A DNA stretch of 64,000 nucleotides from Planctomycetota bacterium (GTDB lineage Bacteria; Planctomycetota; Phycisphaerae; UBA1845; UTPLA1), in assembly GCA_003576905.1 (NCBI GenBank), contig QEVG01000006.1, forward strand, positions 62,001-126,000, given 5' to 3'. The position numbers and the translations under genes were made by a program. This document shows, in pieces, positions 8,301 to 17,814 of the stretch (position 1 is its first letter; every line of letters begins with the position of its first letter). Below the pieces are notes generated by a model. The model worked only from the letters and a program-made list of their open reading frames with translations. It was not told where the DNA came from and searched no databases.

Positions 8301-9575
8301 ATGCGTGAAGCAATCATTGTTCTAAACGCCGGTTCTTCGAGCCTCAAGTTTTCCGTCTATGCGATTGCCGATCTGCGGCTTGACCTCCAGGCCCGGGGAC
8401 AGATCGAGGGCCTGGGGACCTTGCCGAAGTTTAAGGCGAAGGATCAACAGGGCCGTCCTCTTGCGGAGCTCGTACTCGAAACTTCCGAGGAGCGATTCGG
8501 CCATCCCGAGGCATTCAGCTACCTCGCCCGCTGGATTCGCAGTGAATTCGGCAACGAACTGAGAGCCGCGGCGGTGGGCCACCGCGTCGCGCACGGCGGG
8601 GCCGAATTCGCCGCCGCCACGCTTGTCGATGCGGGTGTCATAGCCAGTCTGGAGAAGCTCATTCCGCTCGTCCCGCTGCACCAGCCACACAACCTGGCGG
8701 CAATCAAGGCAGTGGCCAGGATGCAGCCCGATCTGCCGCAAGTCGCCTGCTTCGACACCGCGTTCCACCACGGCAGAGCGCAGGTTACCGAGCGGTTCGG
8801 CCTGCCCGATGAATTGTTTCAGAGAGGAGTCCGCCGCTGGGGCTTTCACGGGCTGTCGTATGATTTCATCTCCCGCCGCTTTCGAAAAATTGCGCCGGAA
8901 ACCGCTTCCGGTCGCGTGATCGTCGCGCATCTGGGCAGCGGCGCGAGCCTGTGCGCAATGAAGAACGGCCGAAGCGTGGACTCCACGATGGGGTTCTCAG
9001 CCCTTGATGGTTTGCCCATGGGGACGCGCTGCGGCAGCCTGGATCCCGGCGTCATTCTTTTTCTCCTACGGGAAGGATGGGATCGCGATCGCATTGAGGA
9101 TCTGCTCTACAAAAGATCAGGACTTCTGGGGGTCTCCGGGATCAGCAACGATGTACGCGATCTTCTGGCCGCGAAAGAGCCGCGTGCCGCTGAGGCCGTC
9201 GAGTACTTCGTGTACCGCGTTGTTCGGGAAGTTGGATCACTCGCCGCCGCCTTGGGCGGAATCGACGCCCTGATCTTTACCGCGGGCATCGGTGAAAACG
9301 CCCCGCTGATTCGCGAAAGGGTGTGTGACGGGCTTGGCTGGCTGGGAATCCGCATCGATGCAGCGGCAAATCAATCGAATGGCCAATGTATCTCGCGGCC
9401 GGGCCGAGGGCCGTCGGTGTGGGTGATCCCGACGGACGAAGAGGGCGTAATCGCCGAACAGACGCAAGACGTTCTGCGATCGCGATCTGGATCGACCGCC
9501 GCCGCGCCCGCCGGCTCCGGTGGCGAGGTTGAACATGCTGTCAGGGGCGATCCACCCGGATGCCGGGAGGGGTGA
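8301..9575 (+). CDS. ackA: acetate kinase
   Basis: The 424-residue protein has all acetate kinase landmarks: N-terminal VLNAGSSSLKFSVY, CFDTAFHHGR, WGFHGLSYDF, AHLGSGASLCAM, STMGFSALDGLPMGTRCGSLDP and FTAGIGENAPLIRERVC. It makes ATP from acetyl phosphate (or a related acyl phosphate) and closes the operon begun by DUF3141. Start at ATG 8301; a GAGG lies ten bases upstream. The enzyme core ends near residue 395; the last 25 or so residues (rich in Ala, Gly and Pro) are an unusual tail. Only 47 bases separate it from fabI, consistent with one transcript. Confidence 0.93.
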   Translation: MREAIIVLNAGSSSLKFSVYAIADLRLDLQARGQIEGLGTLPKFKAKDQQGRPLAELVLETSEERFGHPEAFSYLARWIRSEFGNELRAAAVGHRVAHGGAEFAAATLVDAGVIASLEKLIPLVPLHQPHNLAAIKAVARMQPDLPQVACFDTAFHHGRAQVTERFGLPDELFQRGVRRWGFHGLSYDFISRRFRKIAPETASGRVIVAHLGSGASLCAMKNGRSVDSTMGFSALDGLPMGTRCGSLDPGVILFLLREGWDRDRIEDLLYKRSGLLGVSGISNDVRDLLAAKEPRAAEAVEYFVYRVVREVGSLAAALGGIDALIFTAGIGENAPLIRERVCDGLGWLGIRIDAAANQSNGQCISRPGRGPSVWVIPTDEEGVIAEQTQDVLRSRSGSTAAAPAGSGGEVEHAVRGDPPGCREG

Positions 9576-9586
9576 AAATTTCACGC

Positions 9587-9622
9587 CGCCGTGGGCAGGC
9601 TCCGCTCCGTTCGCCCACGGCG
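9587..9622. repeat. inverted repeat at the ackA / kinase convergent junction
   Basis: CGCCGTGGGC (9587-9596) and GCCCACGGCG (9613-9622) form a perfect ten-base-pair stem with a 16-base loop between two convergent genes. No T-run follows on either strand, so it is at best a non-canonical terminator or transcript-end stabiliser. Confidence 0.4.
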
Positions 9623-9711
9623 TGTGCTACGAACGGTGGTGGACTAACATAGCAACTGGACAAAGCCTTGGGGAAAGGTCAGGTCGGCGAAACCAGCATG
9701 CCACCTCCGTC

Positions 9712-12336
9712 TTAGCGTTCGTTCCCGCTGGTCACGGCGCGTTCATACTCCGCAAGTCGTTGTTGCATCTCGGAGCGATACCCCTCCCCAATCGCCGGGA
9801 GAATCCGGACCGCCTCCCGCTGGGTGGCCGCCGCCGCCCCCGAGTTGCCGTTGCGTTGCTGCGCCAGGGCCAGTGTGTCTAGGTATCGCCAGAGTTGTAC
9901 GCCTCCCGTCGATCTCTCAAGCTCGCACGCGCGGGTCGCCGCATCCAGCGCAGCCCGGTAATCCCGAAGTGATTCGGGCTTAACGGCAAGCATGTGCCAG
10001 GCGCAGTCGTTCAGCATCTGGGGTGTGGCATCGGCGCGCGCCGCGGCGGCCTTTACACCAACCAGCACGGCTCCGGTCTGCTCACGCCTGGACTCGGGCC
10101 AACCCAAAGCACCGTAAAGCCCCAGGAGGTTCGAAGCCGTCGTCACCGTGTCGGGGTGGCTCCCGCCGCGCACCTGCGCGGAGAGCTGCCATGCCTGGAT
10201 GAACAGCGGCTCTGCCTCCGAGGTCCGGCCTAAGGCCCTGAGCGTGTCGGCGAGATTCGACATCGTGGCCAGCGTTTCAGGGTGGGCCTCGCCGAAGACC
10301 CGGGTGCGAGCCGCGAGGACCCGGCGCTGGACCGCCTCAGCCTCCATCGCACCTCCCTGTGCCAAGTGCACGCCGGCTAGGGAGCTTAGTGCCAGAAGTG
10401 TGCCGGGATGCTCGTCCCCACGGGCCTTCCGCCAGCCCTCGACTGCTTCTTCGAGCAGGGCCTTTGCGCCGTCCAGCTGGCCTAGTTCTACGCGCATCAC
10501 CGCCAGGTTCACCATGGCGCCCAGCGTGTCGGGGTGCTCCGGACCTTGCACCCGGCCCTGTCCGTCGAGTACGCGTGATTGCAGCCGCTCGGCCTCGGCC
10601 AGGCGCCCCTGGCGAACATAGACCTGCGCCAGATTGTTCATCATCCCGATTGTTTCGACGTCCTCGGGTGCGCCGGAAGCGCGTTTGGCGTCCAAGGCGC
10701 TTCGAAATAGACCTTCAGCTTCCTGGTACCTCCCCTGCTGAAAACGCATCGAGGCCACGTTCCCCAACGTCGTGATCGTGAGGGGGTGTTTGTCGCCCAG
10801 CACACGCCGACGGATGTCCAGCGACGTCGTCAGATGCGCTTCGGCTTGCTCCCATAAGCCTAGAGCGACGTATGTGTTCCCGATGGTCCGGCGCAGCCGG
10901 GCCTCGACGAGCGGACGACCGGATAATCCCGTATCGATCGACTTGGCGGCGCTGTCCAGGACGTCGCGGACGCGCGTCTCGCGCCCGGATTCGGAAGGGT
11001 CCACCGACTCGAACATGTCGGAGAGAAACGATGTGACTGCCTCGGCCTCCTCGGCGTGAGACTGGGCGAGAAGGCGTTGCCGCTCGGAGCGGACCAGCCC
11101 GGCTATCGTACCCGCGACGCCCATTGCGAGGAGCACGCCGATGACGGCGCTGGTGAGCACGCCCGCGCGGTGGCGGCGGACGAACTTCCGCAGCCGGTAC
11201 ACCGCGCTCGGCGGCGCTGCGAGAATGGGCTCGCCAACGAGGTACCGGTGGATGTCTATCGCGAGATCATTAGCCGTCTCGTACCGCCGCATGCGTTCCT
11301 TATCCAGGCACTTCATGACGATCCAGTCGAGTTCGCCCCGGACCGTGCGGAGCAGTGTCGATGGGTCCGTGCGCCGGTATTGAGCCACGTCCTCAAGCGA
11401 CGAGCCGTGGTCATCATTCCGCGGCTGAGCGGTGTCTGGTCTTCCGTGGGTGTGTTCCTGCCGGCTGGGCGTCCGCGGCGGGGACCACAAGCCGCTGAGG
11501 CGAAGGCTCGGTTTCAGAGGCTCGACTTCACGGATGATCCGCTGCATCTCCACGTAGGCGGCCGAGCGTAGGTGCTCCGAGGCAAAGGGCGGCGCGCCGG
11601 TCAGCAGCTCATAGAGTAGGACGCCAAGCGAGTAGATGTCTGTCCGCGTGTCGATGTCAGGCGATCCGCCGGCCTGTTCGGGGCTCATGTACTCCGGCGT
11701 ACCGATCATCTGGTGGAACGCGGTGAAAAGCGTCTTCTCGGTCAAGCGGTGGTCAGTCGCCTTGGCGACGCCGAAGTCGATGACCTTCGCCACGTGACGT
11801 CCGTCTACCATGCCCACCAGTACATTGGACGGCTTGATGTCGCGGTGGATCACGGCCTTCTGGTGGGCGTGCTGGACCGCGCCGCAGACCTGCGCGAAGA
11901 GGTCCAGCCGCTCGGCGACGCTCAGTTTTTCCCGGTCGCAGTACGCTGTGATCGGCTCACCCTTGACGAGTTCCATTACGAAAAACGGCCGGCCGCTCTC
12001 CGTCGCCGACGCATCCAGCACACGGGCGATGTTGGGGTGGTCCATCATCGCCAGGGCCTGCCGCTCGGCCTCGAAGCGGGCGATGACCTGCCTCGTGTCC
12101 ATGCCGAGCTTGATGATCTTGAGGGCTACGCGGCGGCGGACCGGCTCCTGCTGCTCGGCCATGTACACGTCGCCGAAGCCGCCCGTCCCGATTTGCTGAA
12201 GCAGCTTGTACGAGCCGACCCGCCGGCCGCTCAGGTTGTCGTCGGAGCCGGCGGGAGGCTGAAACAGCGGCCCGAGCTTGTTGGCCAGGGCTGCGTGCAA
12301 CCGGTCCAGAGACTCAGTCGGCAGTTCGTCTTCCAT
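9712..12336 (-). CDS. membrane Ser/Thr protein kinase with TPR repeats
   Basis: An 874-residue receptor-like kinase. The kinase domain spans about 43-370: glycine loop GTGGFG (50-55), Lys73 in VALKII, catalytic HRDIKPSN with Asp166, DFG at 187-189, and TPEYMSPEQ closing the activation segment. About 35 Pro/Arg/His-rich residues near 288-322 interrupt the C-lobe. One membrane helix follows at 391-414, then tetratricopeptide repeats ([28 protein letters not shown] and others) on the far side of the membrane. This layout is common in planctomycetes. The start overlaps the end of the upstream sigma factor gene by 23 bases, so the two are translationally coupled and presumably form one signalling unit in which the kinase acts on or with the sigma factor. 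The signal sensed is unknown. Confidence 0.9.
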   Translation of the reverse strand: MEDELPTESLDRLHAALANKLGPLFQPPAGSDDNLSGRRVGSYKLLQQIGTGGFGDVYMAEQQEPVRRRVALKIIKLGMDTRQVIARFEAERQALAMMDHPNIARVLDASATESGRPFFVMELVKGEPITAYCDREKLSVAERLDLFAQVCGAVQHAHQKAVIHRDIKPSNVLVGMVDGRHVAKVIDFGVAKATDHRLTEKTLFTAFHQMIGTPEYMSPEQAGGSPDIDTRTDIYSLGVLLYELLTGAPPFASEHLRSAAYVEMQRIIREVEPLKPSLRLSGLWSPPRTPSRQEHTHGRPDTAQPRNDDHGSSLEDVAQYRRTDPSTLLRTVRGELDWIVMKCLDKERMRRYETANDLAIDIHRYLVGEPILAAPPSAVYRLRKFVRRHRAGVLTSAVIGVLLAMGVAGTIAGLVRSERQRLLAQSHAEEAEAVTSFLSDMFESVDPSESGRETRVRDVLDSAAKSIDTGLSGRPLVEARLRRTIGNTYVALGLWEQAEAHLTTSLDIRRRVLGDKHPLTITTLGNVASMRFQQGRYQEAEGLFRSALDAKRASGAPEDVETIGMMNNLAQVYVRQGRLAEAERLQSRVLDGQGRVQGPEHPDTLGAMVNLAVMRVELGQLDGAKALLEEAVEGWRKARGDEHPGTLLALSSLAGVHLAQGGAMEAEAVQRRVLAARTRVFGEAHPETLATMSNLADTLRALGRTSEAEPLFIQAWQLSAQVRGGSHPDTVTTASNLLGLYGALGWPESRREQTGAVLVGVKAAAARADATPQMLNDCAWHMLAVKPESLRDYRAALDAATRACELERSTGGVQLWRYLDTLALAQQRNGNSGAAAATQREAVRILPAIGEGYRSEMQQRLAEYERAVTSGNER

Positions 12337-12913
12337 GGTTGTGTTCTCCGGAAAGCCGCGCCCGCAGCCAGCGTTTCGCCTCGCGCAGGTCGTTTTCGAC
12401 GGTTGTGTGCGACAGGCCCGAGAGTTCCGTGATCTGCGCCTGGGTCAACCCGGCGAAATAGTGGAGCTGGATGAACTCATGCCCGCGCGGATCCGACGCC
12501 GCGAGCTCTACGAGTGCGTCGTTGAGGTCCAGCACGTCGATCCCGGACTCCTCAAACACCGCCAGCACGTCGTCGAGCGGTACCCGGCGGGCGTTTCCAC
12601 CGCGCTTGTGCGTCGTCTTCGCGCGGGCGTGATCCACCAGGATTCTCCGCATGGCCTGAGCGGCGGCATTGAGGAAGTGATTTCTGTTTTCAATCGTGTG
12701 GAGCGCTTCCTCGTCGAAGAGCCGTATGAGTGCCTCGTGCACCAGGGCCGTCGGCTGGAGCGTGTGACCCGGCCGCTCGGCCCCCATGAGGCCCCCCGCC
12801 AACGGACGGAGTTCATCGTAGACCAGTGCGACCAGCCGTTCGCGAGCAGCGCGGTCGCCCGCCCGTACGGCCGCGAGGAGGACCGTTGCGGTAGCACGAC
12901 GACCGGTGTCCAT
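12314..12913 (-). CDS. ECF RNA polymerase sigma factor, TIGR02999 type
   Basis: A 199-residue ECF sigma factor. Region 2 includes [12 protein letters not shown] and [11 protein letters not shown]; the loop [20 protein letters not shown] is characteristic of the TIGR02999 group. Region 4 is [26 protein letters not shown] followed by [14 protein letters not shown] sits nine bases before the ATG. No anti-sigma factor is present; the overlapping kinase gene is the usual partner of this group. The gene is divergent from the lipoprotein at 13034, and an inverted repeat occupies the space between them. Confidence 0.9.
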   Translation of the reverse strand: MDTGRRATATVLLAAVRAGDRAARERLVALVYDELRPLAGGLMGAERPGHTLQPTALVHEALIRLFDEEALHTIENRNHFLNAAAQAMRRILVDHARAKTTHKRGGNARRVPLDDVLAVFEESGIDVLDLNDALVELAASDPRGHEFIQLHYFAGLTQAQITELSGLSHTTVENDLREAKRWLRARLSGEHNHGRRTAD

Positions 12914-12936
12914 CAGGGCATGCCTCCAGGGTGAAT

Positions 12937-12975
12937 TGCGAGAAAAGCCTTGGGGCTCCCAAGCTGATTCTCGCA
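12937..12975. promoter_or_regulatory. nested inverted repeat between divergent sigma factor and lipoprotein genes
   Basis: An outer perfect eight-base repeat TGCGAGAA (12937-12944) / TTCTCGCA (12968-12975) encloses a perfect six-base-pair hairpin CTTGGG (12949-12954) / CCCAAG (12958-12963). It lies 24 bases upstream of the sigma factor start, so it would be in that leader RNA or act as a two-sided operator. Function not known. Confidence 0.4.
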
Positions 12976-13033
12976 GTTAGATGCGCGGCCGGCAATGGGG
13001 CCACCGCTTTTCAGACGCAGAATGGAGAATGAC

Positions 13034-13663
13034 ATGACGTCGCGGAAATCATCGGTCTGTTTGGCCACAATGAGCTTGCTTCTCGTGGCCGGCTGTCCCA
13101 TGGACGGCCTCGGAGGTATGGACCCGCTCGCCTACGCGATCCCAGACGGGACATACGCAGGAAGATTGAGCCTGACGGCATCGTTCTGGCAGTACGGCGT
13201 AGCCGACGGACAGGACTTCGACGAGTGGGATGCCACGAGAACCTTCAAAACCGGCGACCTGATCAATAAGGTGACGGGCGACTGGTTCTATCCCGGCGAC
13301 CGGGACACGCTCGATCTCGGATCTTTTCAGGTCGCTCGCGTTGTTACGGATGTGGAGCAGTTCGACTGGGGCTACCACGTACTGTTCGAGGTGGCGGGAA
13401 GTTGGTACGACGTCCCGGTGTCCGGAATGCAAGAAGCCGATTACATCCTTGAGAACGACGGCAGCGTCTCGGTCCAGGACACAATGGAACTGTCTTCGCT
13501 AACGCAGTACGACGGCGGGGCCTGGGAGATCGAGGTCTACGTCGAGGGCAACCTGATCCGCTCCGAAGGCGGAAGTGGTGGCGATGCCGGCGACGGCGGA
13601 AACGACGTCGGAAATGGGCTGCCGCCATGGTTCGACGAAAAGTCGGGCAAGGTTCGGCAATAG
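13034..13663 (+). CDS. hypothetical lipoprotein
   Basis: ATG 13034 is preferred over the in-frame ATG at 13022 because GGAG at 13024-13027 is well spaced. The 209-residue product begins with a lipoprotein signal, MTSRKSSVCLATMSLLLVAGC, whose Cys would be lipidated. The remainder is Asp-, Gly- and Tyr-rich with beta-strand-like segments (AGRLSLTASFW, YHVLFEVAGSWYDV) and ends in a Gly/Asp-rich tail. No family is recognised. It is divergent from the sigma factor/kinase pair and could be one of its targets; that is only inferred from position. Confidence 0.6.
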   Translation: MTSRKSSVCLATMSLLLVAGCPMDGLGGMDPLAYAIPDGTYAGRLSLTASFWQYGVADGQDFDEWDATRTFKTGDLINKVTGDWFYPGDRDTLDLGSFQVARVVTDVEQFDWGYHVLFEVAGSWYDVPVSGMQEADYILENDGSVSVQDTMELSSLTQYDGGAWEIEVYVEGNLIRSEGGSGGDAGDGGNDVGNGLPPWFDEKSGKVRQ

Positions 13664-14106
13664 CACCCGACTGTTCGCATGATTGCATTCGAGCCGCGGA
13701 AGATCAACGCTCGGTCGCGAGTCTGGCAAGCGACGAGAACTTCGAGATCTGCCTTGATGTACCGCTTCATGAGAGATCTAGGCGATACGCTTCCAGGCGG
13801 ATTATCGCAGCGATCGTACTGAGCCAAGGGGGCCTCGGCGATCGAGCGTTTCCCGCAGCGAGACTGACTTGTGAAAAAGGGCGAGGAAACCGTGGCCCTG
13901 CGGGCGGGCGTTGCCCACGTGCCGGCACACTTGGCGCGTTTTGAAGCGCCGGAGACGCGACGAGAATGACGACATCGTCGCTGATGAGGGGCTTCACAAA
14001 TGGACATTACGACATCGCCACGAGCGTCGAAGCGGCCTCTCGCCGCCCACCGGACCGACGCCAAATTAACGAAGGGCGTGGGAGGTGGGACATAAGGCCA
14101 TCACGC
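13664..14106. other. non-coding or decayed region
   Basis: About 440 bases with no convincing gene on either strand. Short frames exist but none resembles a known protein or has a ribosome binding site. Together with the pseudogene that follows it looks like eroded sequence. Confidence 0.5.
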
Positions 14107-14493
14107 ATGCGGCTGACCAACGGCTCTCGCGTCGCAGTGATCGGCGGCGGCCCCGCGGATTCACTGACCAGTTACTTCCTGCTGGTCATGGCAGGGCGAG
14201 CCGGCATCAAGCTGGCAGTCGACGTATACGGACCAAAGGAGTTCCACAAATCCGGCACCGGAAGATGCAACATGTGTGGGGGCGGGGTATCCGAATCGCT
14301 CGTTCAGGCGCTGGCGGCCGAAGGGATCAGGCTGCCCGACAATGTCGTGCGTTGCGGCATCGACTCATTCGTGCTTCATACGGAGCAAGGGGATGTCCGC
14401 ATCGACACTCCCACTCGGGAGTAGCGGATCGCGTCGGTGTATCGTGGCGCCGGACCGCGCGGAGAGGGACAGCCATCGATGAATGGGCACTGA
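14107..14493 (+). pseudogene. remnant of an FAD/NAD(P)-dependent oxidoreductase (geranylgeranyl-reductase-like)
   Basis: From 14107 the frame reads RVAVIGGGPADSLTSYFLL, a Rossmann FAD-binding start, then GTGRCNMCGGGVSESLVQAL and SFVLHTEQGDVRIDTP, matching the N-terminal part of a flavin oxidoreductase family. A TAG at 14422-14424 interrupts it, but the same frame then continues with RIASVYRGAGPRGEG, which still looks like family sequence, before a final TGA at 14491-14493. The Rossmann motif also carries Asp where the family has Gly (GGGPAG to GGGPAD). The remaining two thirds of the enzyme (about 300 residues) are missing. An in-frame stop, a damaged motif and truncation together indicate a dead gene. 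Confidence 0.75.
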
Positions 14494-14887
14494 CATTGAC
14501 GAGAGTCGGTAGGGCGGCTTGGCCTCGGCTTTGTGCGGCCAGACTCTCTCCCCTTCGATGGTTGCATGTTTCGACGTTTCCCCTGCGCGCACACCGAGCA
14601 AGCAGTACGGTCATAACTCGCGAGAACGAGCCGGCGATTGCGCGGACGCCCCCGCGTCCATTGCCCCGCCCGCTCCGCGCCCGGAGGGCGCCGGAATGTT
14701 TCTCACACGAAATCCGAGAATCACCGTTCGCGCCCCGCACTGTACCAAACCTGAGAGCGTTCAGGTTGTTCAGGTTTCATTCAGCCTTCCTGCGCAAAAA
14801 ACGCGGTTTTTCAGGATAAAAATAATTTGTGCATGCCCCCGTTCAGGTTTGCTTATCCGGGACCAGCCGCCCGGGCGCCGCGGCCCG
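14494..14887. other. non-coding region with TTCAGGTT repeats
   Basis: No gene is seen. Three exact TTCAGGTT copies (14760, 14769, 14842) and one TTCAGGAT (14810) fall within 90 bases, around an AT-rich patch (GGATAAAAATAATTTG near 14814) that is unlike the surrounding GC-rich sequence. The next gene is on the minus strand and ends here, so any promoter in the patch would have no obvious target. Confidence 0.5.
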
Positions 14888-15853
14888 TCATCGAACCGGC
14901 ACGCCCGCCTCCGCGACTTCGACTTCGTCCGCGATCTCCGCGTGCGTTGCCAGCGTGTGCGCCGCCATCGCCAGGAAGGCCGGGTATAGCTTCTTCACCG
15001 CCCGGCGGAACTCGTCCGTGTCGATCTGCTTGATGATTCCGGCGACAGGCAGGAAGTCCTCCTTCCGCACGACCTTCTCGTCGGAGAGAAGCGACCGCTC
15101 GGCAAAGTGGTATCCGATGGCATCGCCTTTGGTCACGCGAAGAATCGACCATTTCTCGATCGAGGCGAACTGGCGATAGACGCTGACGCGGAACCGCACC
15201 CGAAGCGCGACGTCGGCGCCGATCTCCTCGATCAGCTCCTTTTCCACCTGCTCAACAGTCCGACCGTCGACCGTGCCGAGGATTAGGCCCGTGTCGCTCG
15301 ACGGCTCGATGACAAGCAGCCGGGGAACACCGACGTCCGTCCCCGCCACGTTGAAGGCGTGGGCGAGGTCTGTGTGACCCGGTTCGCCGAACTTGAGCTT
15401 GCCGAACGCCTTGGCCGACCGGACCTTCTCCTGCGGAACGAGTTCGAAGCCCTCGTCTTTCAGCCGATCGACGAAGTACCGGTGCATGTCATCGGGCAGT
15501 TCCTTCCGCAACGCTTCGTCGATCTGGATGCGGATGCGCCCCGCACCTGCCATCGACGCCGCGAAGCCGATGGGGATGAACTCGTGAATCACCACGCCCG
15601 GCTGATTGTCGGCGAGCGATTCCAGCTTCTCGGTGACGTACTCGACGGCAAACTCGACGAGTGCGACCTTGCGGAAGCCCCTGGCCGGCGGCGCCTCGGG
15701 TTGATGCTCCCAGTAAGTTCCAGCCGCGGCCCTGACGCTGGCCGGATCCGTCAGCTTGGCCTCGCTCAGCTTGACCGGGGGCGCGTGGCAGCCGGCCGAA
15801 AGACTCGAAACAACCAGGATCATCCATGCCGCATTCCGATTCCGTATGGCCAT
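14888..15853 (-). CDS. hypothetical lipoprotein
   Basis: ATG at 15853 is preferred over the GTG at 15874 because GGAG lies nine bases upstream of it. The 321-residue product opens MAIRNRNAAWMILVVSSLSAGC, a lipoprotein signal. The body alternates charged helices and strands: VALVEFAVEYVTEKLESL, ELPDDMHRYFVDRLKDEGFELVP, PRLLVIEPSSDTGLILGTVD, RFRVSVYRQFASIEKWSILRV. The N-terminal part resembles in outline lipoproteins that build multi-strand sheets on the inner face of the outer membrane, but no family can be named. It is a single gene, divergent from argF. Confidence 0.6.
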   Translation of the reverse strand: MAIRNRNAAWMILVVSSLSAGCHAPPVKLSEAKLTDPASVRAAAGTYWEHQPEAPPARGFRKVALVEFAVEYVTEKLESLADNQPGVVIHEFIPIGFAASMAGAGRIRIQIDEALRKELPDDMHRYFVDRLKDEGFELVPQEKVRSAKAFGKLKFGEPGHTDLAHAFNVAGTDVGVPRLLVIEPSSDTGLILGTVDGRTVEQVEKELIEEIGADVALRVRFRVSVYRQFASIEKWSILRVTKGDAIGYHFAERSLLSDEKVVRKEDFLPVAGIIKQIDTDEFRRAVKKLYPAFLAMAAHTLATHAEIADEVEVAEAGVPVR

Positions 15854-16155
15854 TCGAAAGAACTCCGTTGTCACAGGTCGGCGGCGAAAACCCGCCGACC
15901 ATGCATGCGTACCGTCCTATGGAAATACCGTTGGCCGCGAGCCCTCGACCCGCGCGCCCCGGTCGTCGCGCTCACGCAATGGGAATGAGTTGGAACCCCT
16001 CCCCGAAAAGAGCGTTGTACCACGCATCATTCCCGGCGCACAGACCGCCGCTCCGCCCTCTCGACCGCGCGCCGCCCCTTTCGTAATATATCGGCCGCCA
16101 GGTTGGGGATTCGACAAGCCCTTGGCACGATGACACACCCCCGGGAGACCGCACC
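15854..16155. other. divergent intergenic region, lipoprotein / argF
   Basis: About 300 bases between two divergent genes, which must hold both promoters. No strong promoter, repeat or terminator is recognisable. Confidence 0.5.
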
Positions 16156-17091
16156 ATGCCCAGTCCGCTCAAAGGCCGCCATTTCGTCAACATGAACGAT
16201 TTCAACCCGGACGAACTCAGGCTCGTCCTCGCGACCGCCGCCGACGTCAAGAAGAACCCGGGCGCTTACCGCGACAAGTTCTCCGGCAAGACGCTGGCGA
16301 TGATCTTTCAGAAGCCGAGCTTGCGGACACGCGTCTCTTTCGAGGCGGGCATGACCCGCATGGGCGGCCATGCCATCTACCTGTCCCCGAACGACATCAG
16401 CATCGGCAAGCGCGAGATCACCGAGGACATCGCCATCGTCCTTTCTCGCATGGCCGACATGATCATGGCCCGCGTCTTCGGGCACGACATCGTCGAGGAC
16501 CTCGCGAAGCACTCACGTGTGCCGGTGATCAACGGCCTCTCGGATCACGAGCACCCGTGCCAGATACTCGCCGACCTCCAGACGATCCACGAGCGCAAGG
16601 GCAAGCTCGCCGGACTGCGCTGGGTCTATTGCGGCGACGGCAACAACGTGGCCCACTCGATCATGCTCGGCGGCGCGCTCGCCGGCATGCACGTGACGAT
16701 CATCAGTCCCGATGGCTACAAGCCCGCCGGGAAGGTCGTGGAAGCGAGCCAGTCCATCGCGAAGAAGACCGGGGGGAGCGTCAGCGTCAGCGGCGACATG
16801 CCCGGCGCGGTGAAGGGGGCCGACGTGCTCTACACCGACGTCTGGGCGAGCATGGGCCAGGAGGCCGAGGCGGCGGAGCGCAAACGCGTCTTCTCGGGTT
16901 ACACGATCGACATGAAGGTGTTGTCGTTAGCAAACCCCGACTGCGTCCTGCTCCACTGCCTTCCGGCGCACTACGGCGACGAGATTACCTACGACGTGAC
17001 GCGCACGAAGAACTCGGCCATCTTCGACGAGGCCGAGAATCGAATGCACGCCCAGAAGGCCCTGATGCTGCACCTCGCCGGCGCGGTCTGA
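16156..17091 (+). CDS. argF: ornithine carbamoyltransferase
   Basis: A 311-residue protein with the full ornithine transcarbamylase set: carbamoyl-phosphate binding FQKPSLRTRVSFEAG, then HEHPCQILADLQTI, CGDGNNVAHS, YTDVWASMGQE and the ornithine-binding HCLPAHYGDEI. It joins carbamoyl phosphate and ornithine to citrulline in arginine synthesis. GGGAG is present about eight bases before the ATG. Length and motifs are normal. No other arginine gene is adjacent. Confidence 0.95.
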   Translation: MPSPLKGRHFVNMNDFNPDELRLVLATAADVKKNPGAYRDKFSGKTLAMIFQKPSLRTRVSFEAGMTRMGGHAIYLSPNDISIGKREITEDIAIVLSRMADMIMARVFGHDIVEDLAKHSRVPVINGLSDHEHPCQILADLQTIHERKGKLAGLRWVYCGDGNNVAHSIMLGGALAGMHVTIISPDGYKPAGKVVEASQSIAKKTGGSVSVSGDMPGAVKGADVLYTDVWASMGQEAEAAERKRVFSGYTIDMKVLSLANPDCVLLHCLPAHYGDEITYDVTRTKNSAIFDEAENRMHAQKALMLHLAGAV

Positions 17092-17416
17092 TCGAACCGC
17101 ACTGTCGAATCTCGCCTACAAGGGCGGCTTTCGGCATCGCCGCGTGTTGCACGGCGGCTCGTCGGACGAACAGCCGTTCCAACCCGCTCGGGGGGCAGGC
17201 TTTGCCCGAGCCGCACAGACCGACCCCGTTTTCGGACGGCCCGCCCAAGGCACTGCGTGTGCAAAGGCTTGTTCCGCCGTGACTTTGGAGCATGAGCCAT
17301 CGACTCGGTTCCCGCACGAATCGGCCCGGCCGCCCCGCGTAGAATAATTGGAACGCCCCGTGCCCACTATTGCGGGCAAGAGCGTTCAGTGTCTCGAGCG
17401 AGTGGGGGAGGGAGAG
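17092..17416. other. intergenic region after argF
   Basis: A seven-base-pair hairpin, GCTCGGG (17186-17192) / CCCGAGC (17205-17211), follows argF but has no T-run. TAGAATAAT near 17340 could be a -10 element for the lipoprotein gene at 17417. No gene is seen. Confidence 0.45.
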
Positions 17417-17737
17417 ATGGCCAAGGCATTCCTGGGGCTTACCAGCCTTGCACTACTGGCGTCGATGGTAATTGGCGCCGGGTGCGCCGAGCCGGAACCG
17501 CCGCCCCTGGTGGCCCCGACAACCAGTTCCCTGCTTTTCGGCCGGGAGCGATCTGCCCCGATGGCCACCCAGATGGGCCGCAGCAACTGGCCCTCGACCG
17601 AGGGGGCCTTCGAAAGCCCTCAGGACACCTATTTCGTCGAGTATTACCGCGATATTTTCGGCGGAAACCTGTTCAACGAGCAAAACTACCCCCGCCGCCA
17701 GTTCACGAGCTTCCGCGTGGGTGCCACACAGAAATAG
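17417..17737 (+). CDS. small hypothetical lipoprotein
   Basis: GGGGGAGGGAGAG precedes the ATG at 17417. The 106-residue product starts MAKAFLGLTSLALLASM followed by VIGAGC, a clean lipobox. The mature part is short, with PEPPPLVAPTTSSLLFGRE and a C-terminal FVEYYRDIFGGNLFNEQNYP. No family recognised. It is a single-gene unit closed by a strong terminator. Confidence 0.65.
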   Translation: MAKAFLGLTSLALLASMVIGAGCAEPEPPPLVAPTTSSLLFGRERSAPMATQMGRSNWPSTEGAFESPQDTYFVEYYRDIFGGNLFNEQNYPRRQFTSFRVGATQK

Positions 17738-17814
17738 CCGCGATCTTCCGAACCCCCGTCCCTGGCGGGCGTATGAAGATTGCTCCTGATCCTTGGTTGC
17801 TTCTTTCCTGCGAG

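Noticed and set aside
14760-14849. TTCAGGTT repeats as a CRISPR array or origin iterons
   Set aside because: Copies are only eight bases long, with irregular spacing (9, 41 and 32 bases), and there are no cas, dnaA or rep genes nearby.
17186-17211. Hairpin after argF as an intrinsic terminator
   Set aside because: The seven-base-pair stem is not followed by a T-run on either strand and lies about 95 bases past the stop codon.
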